A stretch of 64,000 nt of DNA from Thiomicrorhabdus aquaedulcis (GTDB taxonomy: Bacteria > Pseudomonadota > Gammaproteobacteria > Thiomicrospirales > Thiomicrospiraceae), in assembly GCF_004001325.1 (NCBI RefSeq), contig NZ_AP018722.1:682001-746000 (forward strand), read 5' to 3'. The notes beneath the pieces were generated by a model. The model did not search any database and was not told the DNA's origin. It saw only the letters and a program-made list of their open reading frames with translations. Positions 38,848 through 46,600 of this stretch are shown one piece after another. Position numbers and translations under genes: made by a program. Numbering within the stretch: the stretch's first letter is position 1; the number at the start of each line of letters is the position of its first letter.

Positions 38848-40000
38848 CCTAAAAGCCAAACTCGCTAAGCGTTGGCTGTCGCATTATTTGCCCGATAGCT
38901 TAGGCAACCCATCGGCGTGTTTTCCGTTGCGCTTGGGTTTAAACCCGCCCACCGACAAACAAATTTTGCAGGATTTTGCCGCCGTCAAACATTGGGTGCA
39001 AAGCTATGCACAACTCGAAAGTCCGTCGTTTGAGATTGAGTGGGTAAGCAAGCGCACCAGCTTGGGTAAAAACGATTTTCCGCAGGCGATTGTGTTTCAA
39101 GGCATTGAAAATTTGGCAAAGTTTCTGAATAAAACAGCCGAGTTAATGCTTTATAAACGTCTTTCTAATCAATTGATGGACAGGTTTTCATCGCTCAAAA
39201 TCTTTTGTCAAAAACAACCCGCACAGGTTTTGGCCTATGACCAGGCCTGGTCATCGTTATTGGTGTTTATGCAGTGGCGCTTAGCGCACCCCAATCCACA
39301 GCTTTATTTACGCCAAGTGCCCTTAGTGGCGTTTGACAGTAAGTTTTTGGAAGCGCATAAGGCGGTTTTGGCCGAGTGTTTGGATTTGGTTTTACCGCCG
39401 CAACAGATTCAATCCGAGTTTAATGGGGTAAGACATTTCTGTGCGCGCTATGGTTTTTTAGACCATGCGGAACAATTGCAAGCACGGCTATTAGACCCTA
39501 ATGAAACCTTGCAGGGTTTTAAAACGCTTAGCGCACCGTTTAGCGAATGGCGCAGTTTTCAACCGCACGCACTGGGCATTAAACAGGTGTTTATTACCGA
39601 AAATAAAGTTAATTTTTTGGCGTTCCCAAACGTCAGCCACAGCCTTATTTTATTTGGCAAGGGGTTTGGGTTTGAGCACTGGCAACAACTCAGTTGGCTA
39701 AAAAACCTGCCCATATTTTATTGGGGCGATCTGGATACTCATGGCTTTGCGATATTAAATCAGTTGCGCCATGTTTGGCCGCACACGCAAAGCCTGCTTA
39801 TGGACGAAGCCACCTTGTTGGCACATTCAGCGCTTTGGGGACAAGAACTGAAACCCACGCGCGCCGCTCTAACGGCCTTAAACCCAACAGAACAAACGCT
39901 GTATCAACAATTGATAAACCATCATTGGGGCAAGCAAGTTCGGCTTGAACAAGAGCGCATCTCTTATGAATGGCTGCAACACGCTTTATTTACCTTGTGA
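38831..40000 (+). CDS. jetD: Wadjet nuclease JetD (DUF3322/DUF2220)
   Basis: 389 residues. ATG 38831 lies inside the end of the MNT gene and is preferred to the upstream frame start at 38777. N-terminal DUF3322 arm: AKRWLSHYLPDSLGNPSACFPLRLGLNPPTDKQILQDFAAVKHWV. C-terminal DUF2220 TOPRIM-like domain: VFITENKVNFLAFP (Glu) and FYWGDLDTHGFAILNQL (Asp300/Asp302), the catalytic residues that cut plasmid DNA. The TGA stop is supplied by the first bases of the MITE inserted at its 3' end, so the natural C-terminus may have been slightly altered. One palindrome is inside (DQAWSS). Confidence 0.9.
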   Translation: MTPLTDLKAKLAKRWLSHYLPDSLGNPSACFPLRLGLNPPTDKQILQDFAAVKHWVQSYAQLESPSFEIEWVSKRTSLGKNDFPQAIVFQGIENLAKFLNKTAELMLYKRLSNQLMDRFSSLKIFCQKQPAQVLAYDQAWSSLLVFMQWRLAHPNPQLYLRQVPLVAFDSKFLEAHKAVLAECLDLVLPPQQIQSEFNGVRHFCARYGFLDHAEQLQARLLDPNETLQGFKTLSAPFSEWRSFQPHALGIKQVFITENKVNFLAFPNVSHSLILFGKGFGFEHWQQLSWLKNLPIFYWGDLDTHGFAILNQLRHVWPHTQSLLMDEATLLAHSALWGQELKPTRAALTALNPTEQTLYQQLINHHWGKQVRLEQERISYEWLQHALFTL

Positions 40001-40158
40001 GACCTTTGCACGAGTGGATGTACGGCCAAAAATGGTTAAAATTTTCCTGCTTTTCGTTGGAAAACTTGTGAATAGCCCGCTATTCACTGCGTTTCCCGCC
40101 TCAATCAGGAAAATTTTTCCGCATTTTTTTCTCGTACCCCACTCGTGCAAAGGTCTCA
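39998..40158. mobile_element. 161-bp MITE with 20-bp terminal inverted repeats
   Basis: TGAGACCTTTGCACGAGTGG at 39998-40017 and its exact complement at 40139-40158. Flanking TTG on both sides (39995-39997, 40159-40161) fits a 3-bp target duplication. The interior is nearly symmetric: subterminal AAAATTTTCCTG/CAGGAAAATTTT, and a central GAATAGC-CC-GCTATTC hairpin (40070-40085). No transposase is encoded. Ends of the form GAGACCTTTGCA are common in IS5-family elements, so it is probably mobilised by an IS5-type transposase elsewhere in the genome (inference). Confidence 0.87.
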
Positions 40159-40211
40159 TTGTCTAAAAATCACGATTAAATCAGTAACAATACATTTTTG
40201 AGAAAAGCACC

Positions 40212-41705
40212 ATGGATTACTCTTATTTAGTTAAATTGCGCCAAAGTCATCCCGCTTGGCGTTTGATGCGAGCCGATAACGCGCCTTTAATCGTGAGTTT
40301 CTTGCATCAAGCTTTTATTGTGCCCAATTTGCGCAGCGTTAAGCAGACCGAGCTGATTTTGATGCTCGACGATTTTTTGTACCACTTGCGTTTAAGCGAA
40401 GGCGAGAGCAGTTTTCCTAAATCGCCCCATCAATACCTTGACGATTGGGCGCACAACGACAAAGGGTGGTTACGCAAATTTTATCCAATGCATTCTGATG
40501 AAGCGGCGTTTGATTTAACGCCTGGAACTGAGAAAGCCATTGGTTGGTTGGCGGCGCTGAATCAAGCCAGTTTTGTAGGCACCGAATCCCGTCTGTTAAT
40601 GCTGTTTGATCTTCTTAAGCAAATGGTAACCGGTTCGCAGACCGACGCCCAATTGCGCCTGCACGAGTTACAACAACGCAAAGCGCAAATTGAAGTTGAA
40701 ATGCAGGCGATTCAGCGTGGGGACTTTGAAGTTATGGATGAAACCGCGCTTAAAGATCGGTTTTTGCAGTTTTCGCATGTGGCGCGAGAGCTGTTGGGCG
40801 ATTTTCGCCAGGTTGAGCAAAACTTTCGTGAACTGGATCAGTCTGTGCGTGAAAAAATTGCGGCGTGGGAGGGTGGTAAGGGCGCATTATTAGAAACGGT
40901 GTTTGGCGAGCAAGATGCCATCAGTGACTCCGATCAGGGAAAAAGTTTTCGTGCCTTTTGGGATTTTTTAATGTCCACTCAAAGCCAAGATGAATTTACC
41001 CAGAGATTAGACACTGTATTTGAGTTGCAAGCCATTCAAAGCCTGCAACCCGATAAAACGCTTAAAAAAATTCACTACGATTGGCTTGAAGCCGGAGAAC
41101 AAACTCAACGTGTGGTGTCGCGTTTATCACAACAATTACGCCGATTTTTAGACAACCAGGCGTATCTTGAAAATAAGCATCTAATGCACAAGATAGAAGG
41201 CGTATTGCGTCAATCCATTCAACTCAAACCGTGGTTGCCTAGTGCGCCGCTGAGCGGTGAATTTGCTGGATTTATGACACTTGATTTGCCTAAATATGAG
41301 ATTGATTTACCGATGGAGCGTGCGCTTTTTACCGTGCCGTTGGTGCAAAACTTTGCCGGCCATGTTGAGGCCGATGACGGTCAGGATGTGAACGTTGATG
41401 GGTTATTTGATCAAGTGTTTATTGACGAATTAGCACTTAAAAACCAAATCGAACGTTTGTTGCAAGTTCAAGAACAAGTAAACCTGCCTCAGGTTTTGCA
41501 CGTGCATCCGCTTAATTTTGGCGTGGCCGAGCTGGTTGGTTATTTGTCGATTGCCAGTCAAAATGACAGCGAAGGGCGTTTTTATGGCGTGATTGACGAG
41601 GCTCAACAAGACCTTATTCAATGGCAAGACAGTAACGGCCAACCTCGCCAGGCCTGGTTACCGCGTGTAATTTACAGTCGAATTCAGGCAAACCTTGTGC
41701 AGTGA
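40212..41705 (+). CDS. jetA: Wadjet protein JetA (DUF3375)
   Basis: 497 residues. DUF3375 is the kleisin-like (MukF-type) subunit of Wadjet type I. MDYSYLVKLRQSHPAWRLMRADNAPLIVSFLHQAFI and GTEKAIGWLAALNQASFVGTESRLLMLFDLL are family blocks; a helical middle follows, then a C-terminal winged-helix-like region ending QDSNGQPRQAWLPRVIYSRI. In most genomes jetA is the first gene; here it is last, separated from jetD by the MITE. Whether it is still co-transcribed is not clear: the MITE adds 211 bases of spacer. Confidence 0.88.
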   Translation: MDYSYLVKLRQSHPAWRLMRADNAPLIVSFLHQAFIVPNLRSVKQTELILMLDDFLYHLRLSEGESSFPKSPHQYLDDWAHNDKGWLRKFYPMHSDEAAFDLTPGTEKAIGWLAALNQASFVGTESRLLMLFDLLKQMVTGSQTDAQLRLHELQQRKAQIEVEMQAIQRGDFEVMDETALKDRFLQFSHVARELLGDFRQVEQNFRELDQSVREKIAAWEGGKGALLETVFGEQDAISDSDQGKSFRAFWDFLMSTQSQDEFTQRLDTVFELQAIQSLQPDKTLKKIHYDWLEAGEQTQRVVSRLSQQLRRFLDNQAYLENKHLMHKIEGVLRQSIQLKPWLPSAPLSGEFAGFMTLDLPKYEIDLPMERALFTVPLVQNFAGHVEADDGQDVNVDGLFDQVFIDELALKNQIERLLQVQEQVNLPQVLHVHPLNFGVAELVGYLSIASQNDSEGRFYGVIDEAQQDLIQWQDSNGQPRQAWLPRVIYSRIQANLVQ

Positions 41706-41774
41706 ATTGGTTTGGCTGTAAAATTTTTCCATTTTTAGATGTTATTCAATTAACGCTTTGCGTATACTACGCCG

Positions 41775-42683
41775 ATGGAAAACTCTCATACTCTTAACGG
41801 TCAACAGACCGCACTTTTTAAAGCCTTAAAAAGCATTCTTAAACCTTTAGTGGCCATGTTATTGCGCCAAGGTGTGACGTTTACCGCGCTTACTGACTTG
41901 CTTAAAATCACTTATGTTGAAGTGGCCGATAGCCAGTTTAAATTGGCGGGCAAAGCGCAAACCGATAGCCGAATCAGCGTGCTAACGGGTGTGCATCGTA
42001 AAGAGGTTAAACGCATTCGTGAATTGGCCGAAGAGTCGATGCAACCTAAAGAGAAAAAAGCCAGTTTAAGTGCGCAATTAATGGCTACATGGTTAGGGCA
42101 ATCAGCGTATTTGCTTGCTAATGGCCAACCCAAACCCTTGTTGCGTTTGCAAAACAGTGAAGACGTCTCATTTGAAAGCTTAGTGCGTTGCGTGACGCGC
42201 GATGTGCATCCACGCTCGATATTGGATGAATGGTTGCATCAAGGCGTGGCGGCTTTAGACGCGCAAGACCGTGTGGTATTGCAGCAAACCGGCTACGTGC
42301 CCGACCACGATTTTGAAGAAAAACTGTTTTTTACGGGCAAAAATATTGGTGATCACCTGAGTGCGGTGGCTCATAACCTAGCGCCAGCAACGCTCTTGGG
42401 GCAAACGCCCGCGATGTTTGACCGCGCGGTGTATTACAACGATTTATCGGCCGAATCGGTGCAGGCACTTGAAGTGTTTGCCAAGCAAGAGTCAACCAAA
42501 CTGCTGACCCAAGTCAATAAAATGGCCAGTCAATTGCAAGGCCAGAGCCAAGGTCAAGCGCCATCGCAATCGGGTTACGCCATGCATTTTGGCGCCTATT
42601 TTTATCACGATTTAACACCTATTCCCACACCCATTCCAGCCCCCATCATTGCGGCCGATTCGGCCGAATCATCGCCGGTTTAA
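41775..42683 (+). CDS. DUF6502 family protein
   Basis: 302 residues. The N-terminal part (ALFKALKSILKPLVAMLLRQGVTFTALTDLLKITYVEVADSQF, followed by SRISVLTGVHRKEVKRIREL) resembles a helix-turn-helix-like DNA-binding region of DUF6502 proteins. The C-terminal half includes FTGKNIGDHLSAVAHNL. Function unknown; the neighbouring DUF5666 gene, 12 bases downstream, is its usual partner. A Q/S/P-rich low-complexity stretch (LQGQSQGQAPSQSG) and a PIPTPIPAPI tract lie near the end. Confidence 0.8.
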   Translation: MENSHTLNGQQTALFKALKSILKPLVAMLLRQGVTFTALTDLLKITYVEVADSQFKLAGKAQTDSRISVLTGVHRKEVKRIRELAEESMQPKEKKASLSAQLMATWLGQSAYLLANGQPKPLLRLQNSEDVSFESLVRCVTRDVHPRSILDEWLHQGVAALDAQDRVVLQQTGYVPDHDFEEKLFFTGKNIGDHLSAVAHNLAPATLLGQTPAMFDRAVYYNDLSAESVQALEVFAKQESTKLLTQVNKMASQLQGQSQGQAPSQSGYAMHFGAYFYHDLTPIPTPIPAPIIAADSAESSPV

Positions 42684-42694
42684 TCGAGACGTTT

Positions 42695-43648
42695 ATGCCC
42701 ATGTTGTCGTACATGTTGTTGTCGTATTTAAAGCCTTTTGGCACACCGCGTTTTAGTCCACTTTTTGTCGGGCTTACGCTGTTGTTTGTGTTGAGTCTTT
42801 CGGGGTGTGAAACCTTGCAAACGCCAGCCGAGCCGTTGGTGAAGCCTCCGCATAGTGCGCCAGTCCCCGCGCAAACAGCAGAGCGAACCCAGCTGGCGCG
42901 CTTGGATACCGGTTCTGGATTTGGCGGCACGGGTCACAGCGCGGCATTAGACAGTGGGTTTGGCGGTACAGGTCGCACGTCCAGCGGATTTGGTGGCACG
43001 GGTGTGGTCGGGGTTATAACCGATTTTGGCAGTATTTGGGTAAATGGCATTGAAGTTGGCTTGGGGCAACAAACCCGAGTGCTGAGTAACGTGTCTAAGC
43101 AGGTGTTACAGGTAAGCGATTTGTATGTGGGTCAGCAGGTCTGGTTTGAAACGCACTCCAGTCAACGCGCCACCACCACCGATACTGTGCACATTTTTTA
43201 CCCGATTGCCGGAAAAGTTTTGGCAATAAAACCGTTAAAGAGCAAAACCTTATTGGTTATTGGTGAGCACAGTGTGTGGGTGGACGACAAAACTCGTTTT
43301 ACCATGCCCGATGGTGTGCAAGTAGGCGATTATGTGATGGTGTCGGGCACCCCCAATCTTTCGCGCACTACGCCCAACAGTTGGACTGCGACATTACTGA
43401 CGTTAAACCCAGGAAAGATTACGCATTACCAGTCAGAGCCTGCGTTGCATTTTAGCGCCAAAGTTAAGCGTTTGGTGCTGCAAACTCCGTGGTTGTATTT
43501 GCAGCAAACTCAAAAAGGCGTCTTGGATAAACTGGGTGAAGTACCTGCCTCATTGGACGGCACAACCGAGCCTAAAGATGTTGATGGTTTGAAACCCGTG
43601 CGCGTGATTAACTCTGAACGAGCGATTCAACAAGGGTTAGAGCGATAA
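42695..43648 (+). CDS. DUF5666-containing lipoprotein
   Basis: 317 residues. A signal sequence ends in LSLSGCETL (lipobox Cys). A glycine-rich repeat (SGFGGTGHSAALDSGFGGTGRTSSGFGGTGVVG) leads to the DUF5666 region: VITDFGSIWVNGIEVGLGQQTRVLSNV, VGQQVWFET, KVLAIKPLKSKTLLV, followed by a second unit. DUF5666 domains are small beta-barrel-like modules of unknown function. It probably sits in the outer membrane. It is co-transcribed with the DUF6502 gene. Confidence 0.8.
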   Translation: MPMLSYMLLSYLKPFGTPRFSPLFVGLTLLFVLSLSGCETLQTPAEPLVKPPHSAPVPAQTAERTQLARLDTGSGFGGTGHSAALDSGFGGTGRTSSGFGGTGVVGVITDFGSIWVNGIEVGLGQQTRVLSNVSKQVLQVSDLYVGQQVWFETHSSQRATTTDTVHIFYPIAGKVLAIKPLKSKTLLVIGEHSVWVDDKTRFTMPDGVQVGDYVMVSGTPNLSRTTPNSWTATLLTLNPGKITHYQSEPALHFSAKVKRLVLQTPWLYLQQTQKGVLDKLGEVPASLDGTTEPKDVDGLKPVRVINSERAIQQGLER

Positions 43649-43652
43649 AACA

Positions 43653-43716
43653 CACCCGGAATTATGAACTTTCCGGGTTAGAGACCTTTACTCGTGCTCG
43701 TTCGTGCAAAGGTCTC
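43653..43716. terminator. Hairpins in the convergent spacer, the second made from MITE ends
   Basis: First hairpin: ACCCGGAA, loop TTATGAAC, TTCCGGGT (43653-43680 approximately). Second: GAGACCTTT and AAAGGTCTC (43681-43716), with CTCGTG/TTCGTGC between, a near-minimal derivative of the MITE ends followed by TTTT. Both could terminate the convergent DUF5666 and fccB transcripts. Confidence 0.6.
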
Positions 43717-43725
43717 TTTTAAACA

Positions 43726-45099
43726 TTAGCCAAACGTATCGGCAAACAGGTTATTTGCCCATTGCAACATGGGTTGCCAGTGGATTTCGCTGGGTTCTGG
43801 TGCGCTGGCAAAGTGGGTACGTACCATGTCGCCCGCGCCGTTATTGGCCGCGGGGTCGTAGGCGTAACTGACGCCAATCCAGTTTACTTTGGTTTGCGTT
43901 AAAGCCGCAAAGCCGCCCGCAGTGGTGATGGGGTGTTCGTAAATGGGCTGTCCGGCTAATTCGCGCAACATCGCATCGGCACACACTTTGGCTTGTGCGT
44001 TGGCCATTTGTCCGGCTTTGGATTGCGCCGACTCAATCGAATCGCCTAAAATGTAAATCGCCTCTTTGCCGACTACGGTCGAACGATAGGTAAGCGGATG
44101 AATGGGCGCCCACAATTGATTAGCGTCTAGCAAGCCCGCCGCATACAAGATGGGAGCGGCTTTGTTGTCGGGTATTAAGTTAATCACGTGCGCATTGAGA
44201 GTTTCGGGTTCACTTTGACCGGTCACCTCTCCCAGTTCATTGCGTGTTAGGGTCACAAATGTAACTGAACGTCCTGAGCCATCGTCTTGCCCAGAGTTAA
44301 CCGCGGTAATTTTGCTGTTGCCACGGTACTGTACTCCAAGCTCATCGTACAGCGCATGAAATAGGGAATTTTCAACAAAAATATCAGGCTGGGTGTCTAA
44401 AACGACGACTTGGGCATTTTTGTTTTTGACTCTTAAATAATCGGCCACCGCGCTGGCACGTTCATAAGGCCCTGGCGGACAGCGAAATGGGTAGGTTGGC
44501 ACATTAATCACAAATACGCCCCCTTCGGGAAACGCGTTAAGTTGGGCTTGCAGCAGGTCGGCTTGCGCTCTAGAACCCCAAGCGTGCGGTAATTTTAGGG
44601 GATCCCAACCAGGCACATCGACAAAATCAATACCCGGTGACAAAATCAGCCGATCGTACGCTAAAGGCTCTACAACCGCACCCTCGGTCCCTTCCAAGGT
44701 GACGGTTTTAGCCACTGAATCGATGGCGGTGACTCTGTCTTGCACCCAAGTAACGCCGTGTACATCGCGTAACCGATCATAACCAAATGAGATGCGATCG
44801 GCCTCTAATTGACCGGTAATGACCATGCCACTCATAATGGGCGACATAAATTGCGCGTTGGGTTCAATCAACGTGACTTTTACGGTGTCTTTGCCCCACA
44901 ATTTTAAATATTTGGCAACGGTAGCCCCGCCAAAACCTCCACCGACCACCACAATGTGCGGCACGCTAAGCTCATCGGCCAAGCTGGGCAACCATTGCGC
45001 GCCCATAATCCCAGCCAATACACCCGCGCTGGCTTTTAATACATTGCGCCGCGACCACATGGCTTGGCGAACGTCTAACTGTACGGTTGATTTACTCAT
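43726..45099 (-). CDS. fccB: Sulfide dehydrogenase flavoprotein subunit (FccB-like)
   Basis: 457 residues. It oxidises sulfide in the periplasm and passes electrons to the cytochrome c subunit. The Tat signal is MWSRRNVLKASAGVLAG. FAD motif: VVGGGFGGATVAKYLK (about residues 51-66). NVPTYPFRCPPGPYERA holds Cys207, the equivalent of a redox-active Cys. The second family Cys, usually in a TCYS motif near the C-terminus, is replaced by AGGFAALTQTKV, and only one other Cys (KVCADAM) is present. The start overlaps the end region of fccA (2-base gap), giving an fccA-fccB operon. It may be an FccB variant with altered chemistry. Confidence 0.85.
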   Translation of the reverse strand: MSKSTVQLDVRQAMWSRRNVLKASAGVLAGIMGAQWLPSLADELSVPHIVVVGGGFGGATVAKYLKLWGKDTVKVTLIEPNAQFMSPIMSGMVITGQLEADRISFGYDRLRDVHGVTWVQDRVTAIDSVAKTVTLEGTEGAVVEPLAYDRLILSPGIDFVDVPGWDPLKLPHAWGSRAQADLLQAQLNAFPEGGVFVINVPTYPFRCPPGPYERASAVADYLRVKNKNAQVVVLDTQPDIFVENSLFHALYDELGVQYRGNSKITAVNSGQDDGSGRSVTFVTLTRNELGEVTGQSEPETLNAHVINLIPDNKAAPILYAAGLLDANQLWAPIHPLTYRSTVVGKEAIYILGDSIESAQSKAGQMANAQAKVCADAMLRELAGQPIYEHPITTAGGFAALTQTKVNWIGVSYAYDPAANNGAGDMVRTHFASAPEPSEIHWQPMLQWANNLFADTFG

Positions 45100-45101
45100 G
45101 A

Positions 45102-45548
45102 TTATTCTCCCTGCGCGTAGTTAACTTTGCTGTAGTAGGTTTTAAGCAGATCCACTTCATCGGCCGTGTACGCCAAAGCGTGTAAATGCATCGAACTGCC
45201 ACCGTATAAATCGACATCTTGGTAAATGTGCATGGCGTTGCTGATACCGCTTGCATCGTACAAATTGGGCCAGTCACGCACGGCCACGCCGTAAGTGCCA
45301 TGACATTGCGCGCATTGCGACGCCAACTGGCGGGCGCCCAATGCCAAGGTGCTTTCGTCCACACTGATGGCGCTGTAATTGACCGCGGTAATGTCAAAGT
45401 AAATACCACTGTCAGGTTGGGTGGGTGTGTCTAAAGAGCTTGTGGTGTCAGAGTTGTCCGAATCGGAACTAAAGCACCCCGTTAATAACACCCCGCTTAA
45501 TAAACTGCATGCGCCAAGGGCGCTTAACACACGGTAATTGCTTTTCAT
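45102..45548 (-). CDS. fccA: Lipoprotein cytochrome c, sulfide dehydrogenase heme subunit
   Basis: 148 residues. A lipobox LLTGC (Cys25) suggests it is acylated and membrane tethered. One heme motif, CAQCH (Cys79, Cys82, His83). The class I cytochrome c fold is plausible, with a Met-rich segment (SNAMHIYQDVDLYGGSSMHLHALAY) offering the distal ligand. Being directly upstream of fccB suggests it is the electron acceptor for that flavoprotein. An Ala/Ser/Asp-rich linker follows the lipobox. Confidence 0.83.
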   Translation of the reverse strand: MKSNYRVLSALGACSLLSGVLLTGCFSSDSDNSDTTSSLDTPTQPDSGIYFDITAVNYSAISVDESTLALGARQLASQCAQCHGTYGVAVRDWPNLYDASGISNAMHIYQDVDLYGGSSMHLHALAYTADEVDLLKTYYSKVNYAQGE

Positions 45549-45856
45549 CTTTAATACCTCTTAACTTATAAGGTTTATCGTCTTGCAAATTGACTATAAA
45601 CACCGTATTAAAAGGTCGCAATGTAAGAGTGATATTAGGTCAGTAAAAGTAAAAAGTGCGGCGAATTGTCTTCACCTAAAAGGAGGATTTATTTTTTAAA
45701 AGACATTTTAAATCAATAAATTAAGTGGTTTTTGTCATGTTGATGTTAGCTTGATTCAGATTATTTTTAGGCTTATGTTTAACAACTGCTTTAAACTAAA
45801 GCGTTGTTAAACAGTCTCTTTTAAAACTTCGACAGTAAGGTTAGGATAAAACGATT
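45549..45856. other. 308-base divergent region between fccA and the response regulator
   Basis: Should hold the fccAB promoter (leftward) and the two-component promoter (rightward). AAGAGTGAT at 45625-45633 resembles one half of the 18-bp operator-like sequence described near the surface-protein genes, at a similar distance (about 77 bases) from the fccA start. An AAAAGGAGGA block at about 45680 is not near a start. No ORF is present. Confidence 0.5.
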
Positions 45857-46531
45857 ATGAAACTGCTGTTAATTGAAGACGAGCTGCTGCTGTCGCAAAA
45901 CTTAACCAAACAGTTTAATCGCTTAGGGTTTGTGGTGGATGCGGCATTGGATGGATTGGAGGCGTTGCATTGCCTAAGTGAGCACACTTACGATGCCGTG
46001 ATTTTAGATTTGGGTTTGCCCAAACAACCAGGCCTGGTGGTATTAGAAACGTTGCGCAAACAGGGTGTGACAACCCCAGTTATCATATTAACCGCGCGCA
46101 ACACTTGGCAAGAACGCGTAAATGGTTTAAAAGCCGGTGCCGACGATTATTTGGGCAAGCCGTTTGAGTTTGAAGAGCTGTTGGCGCGGGTTCACAGCGC
46201 GTTACGGCGTGCACAGATGGCGCACAACGCGGTCGCGCAAAACGCGCTGCAACAGGGTGACTTAACGCTGGATTTAGACGCCCAACAAGTGCGCGTCGGC
46301 ACGCAAGAGTGGCAGGCACTGACCGCCACCGAGTTTAAACTGCTTAAGTTGATGATGCAGACGCCGCAAAAAATATTTTCAAAAAGTGAGTTGATTGAGC
46401 GTATTAACGACCAACATTACGATTGTGATAGTAATGTGGTTGAGGTCTACATTAGACGTTTGCGTCAACGCATTGGCAAGCAGCGCATTGAAACTTATCG
46501 CGGCCAAGGTTATCAATTTAAGGTGATTTAA
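45857..46531 (+). CDS. OmpR-family response regulator (PhoP/QseB-like)
   Basis: 224 residues. The receiver domain has Glu7/Asp8 and phospho-acceptor Asp51 (AVILDLGLPKQPG), Thr (IILTARN) and Lys (GKPFEFEEL). A C-terminal winged helix follows (EWQALTATEFKLLKLMMQTPQKIFSKSELIERI, then SNVVEVYIRRLRQRIG). The PGL palindrome lies in the loop after the phospho-Asp (46028-46037). It is paired with the histidine kinase gene 69 bases downstream and then with the efflux operon, which it probably regulates. Confidence 0.92.
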   Translation: MKLLLIEDELLLSQNLTKQFNRLGFVVDAALDGLEALHCLSEHTYDAVILDLGLPKQPGLVVLETLRKQGVTTPVIILTARNTWQERVNGLKAGADDYLGKPFEFEELLARVHSALRRAQMAHNAVAQNALQQGDLTLDLDAQQVRVGTQEWQALTATEFKLLKLMMQTPQKIFSKSELIERINDQHYDCDSNVVEVYIRRLRQRIGKQRIETYRGQGYQFKVI

Positions 46532-46600
46532 GGTCATTTAAGGTCATTTAATGTTGGAATTTTTAACTCTTTTAACCCTATTTAACCGTGAGACTACGCC

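Noticed and set aside
45092-45409. Overlapping 105-residue minus frame near fccA
   Set aside because: Alternative frame of the cytochrome gene without a heme motif; the CAQCH frame is the real one.
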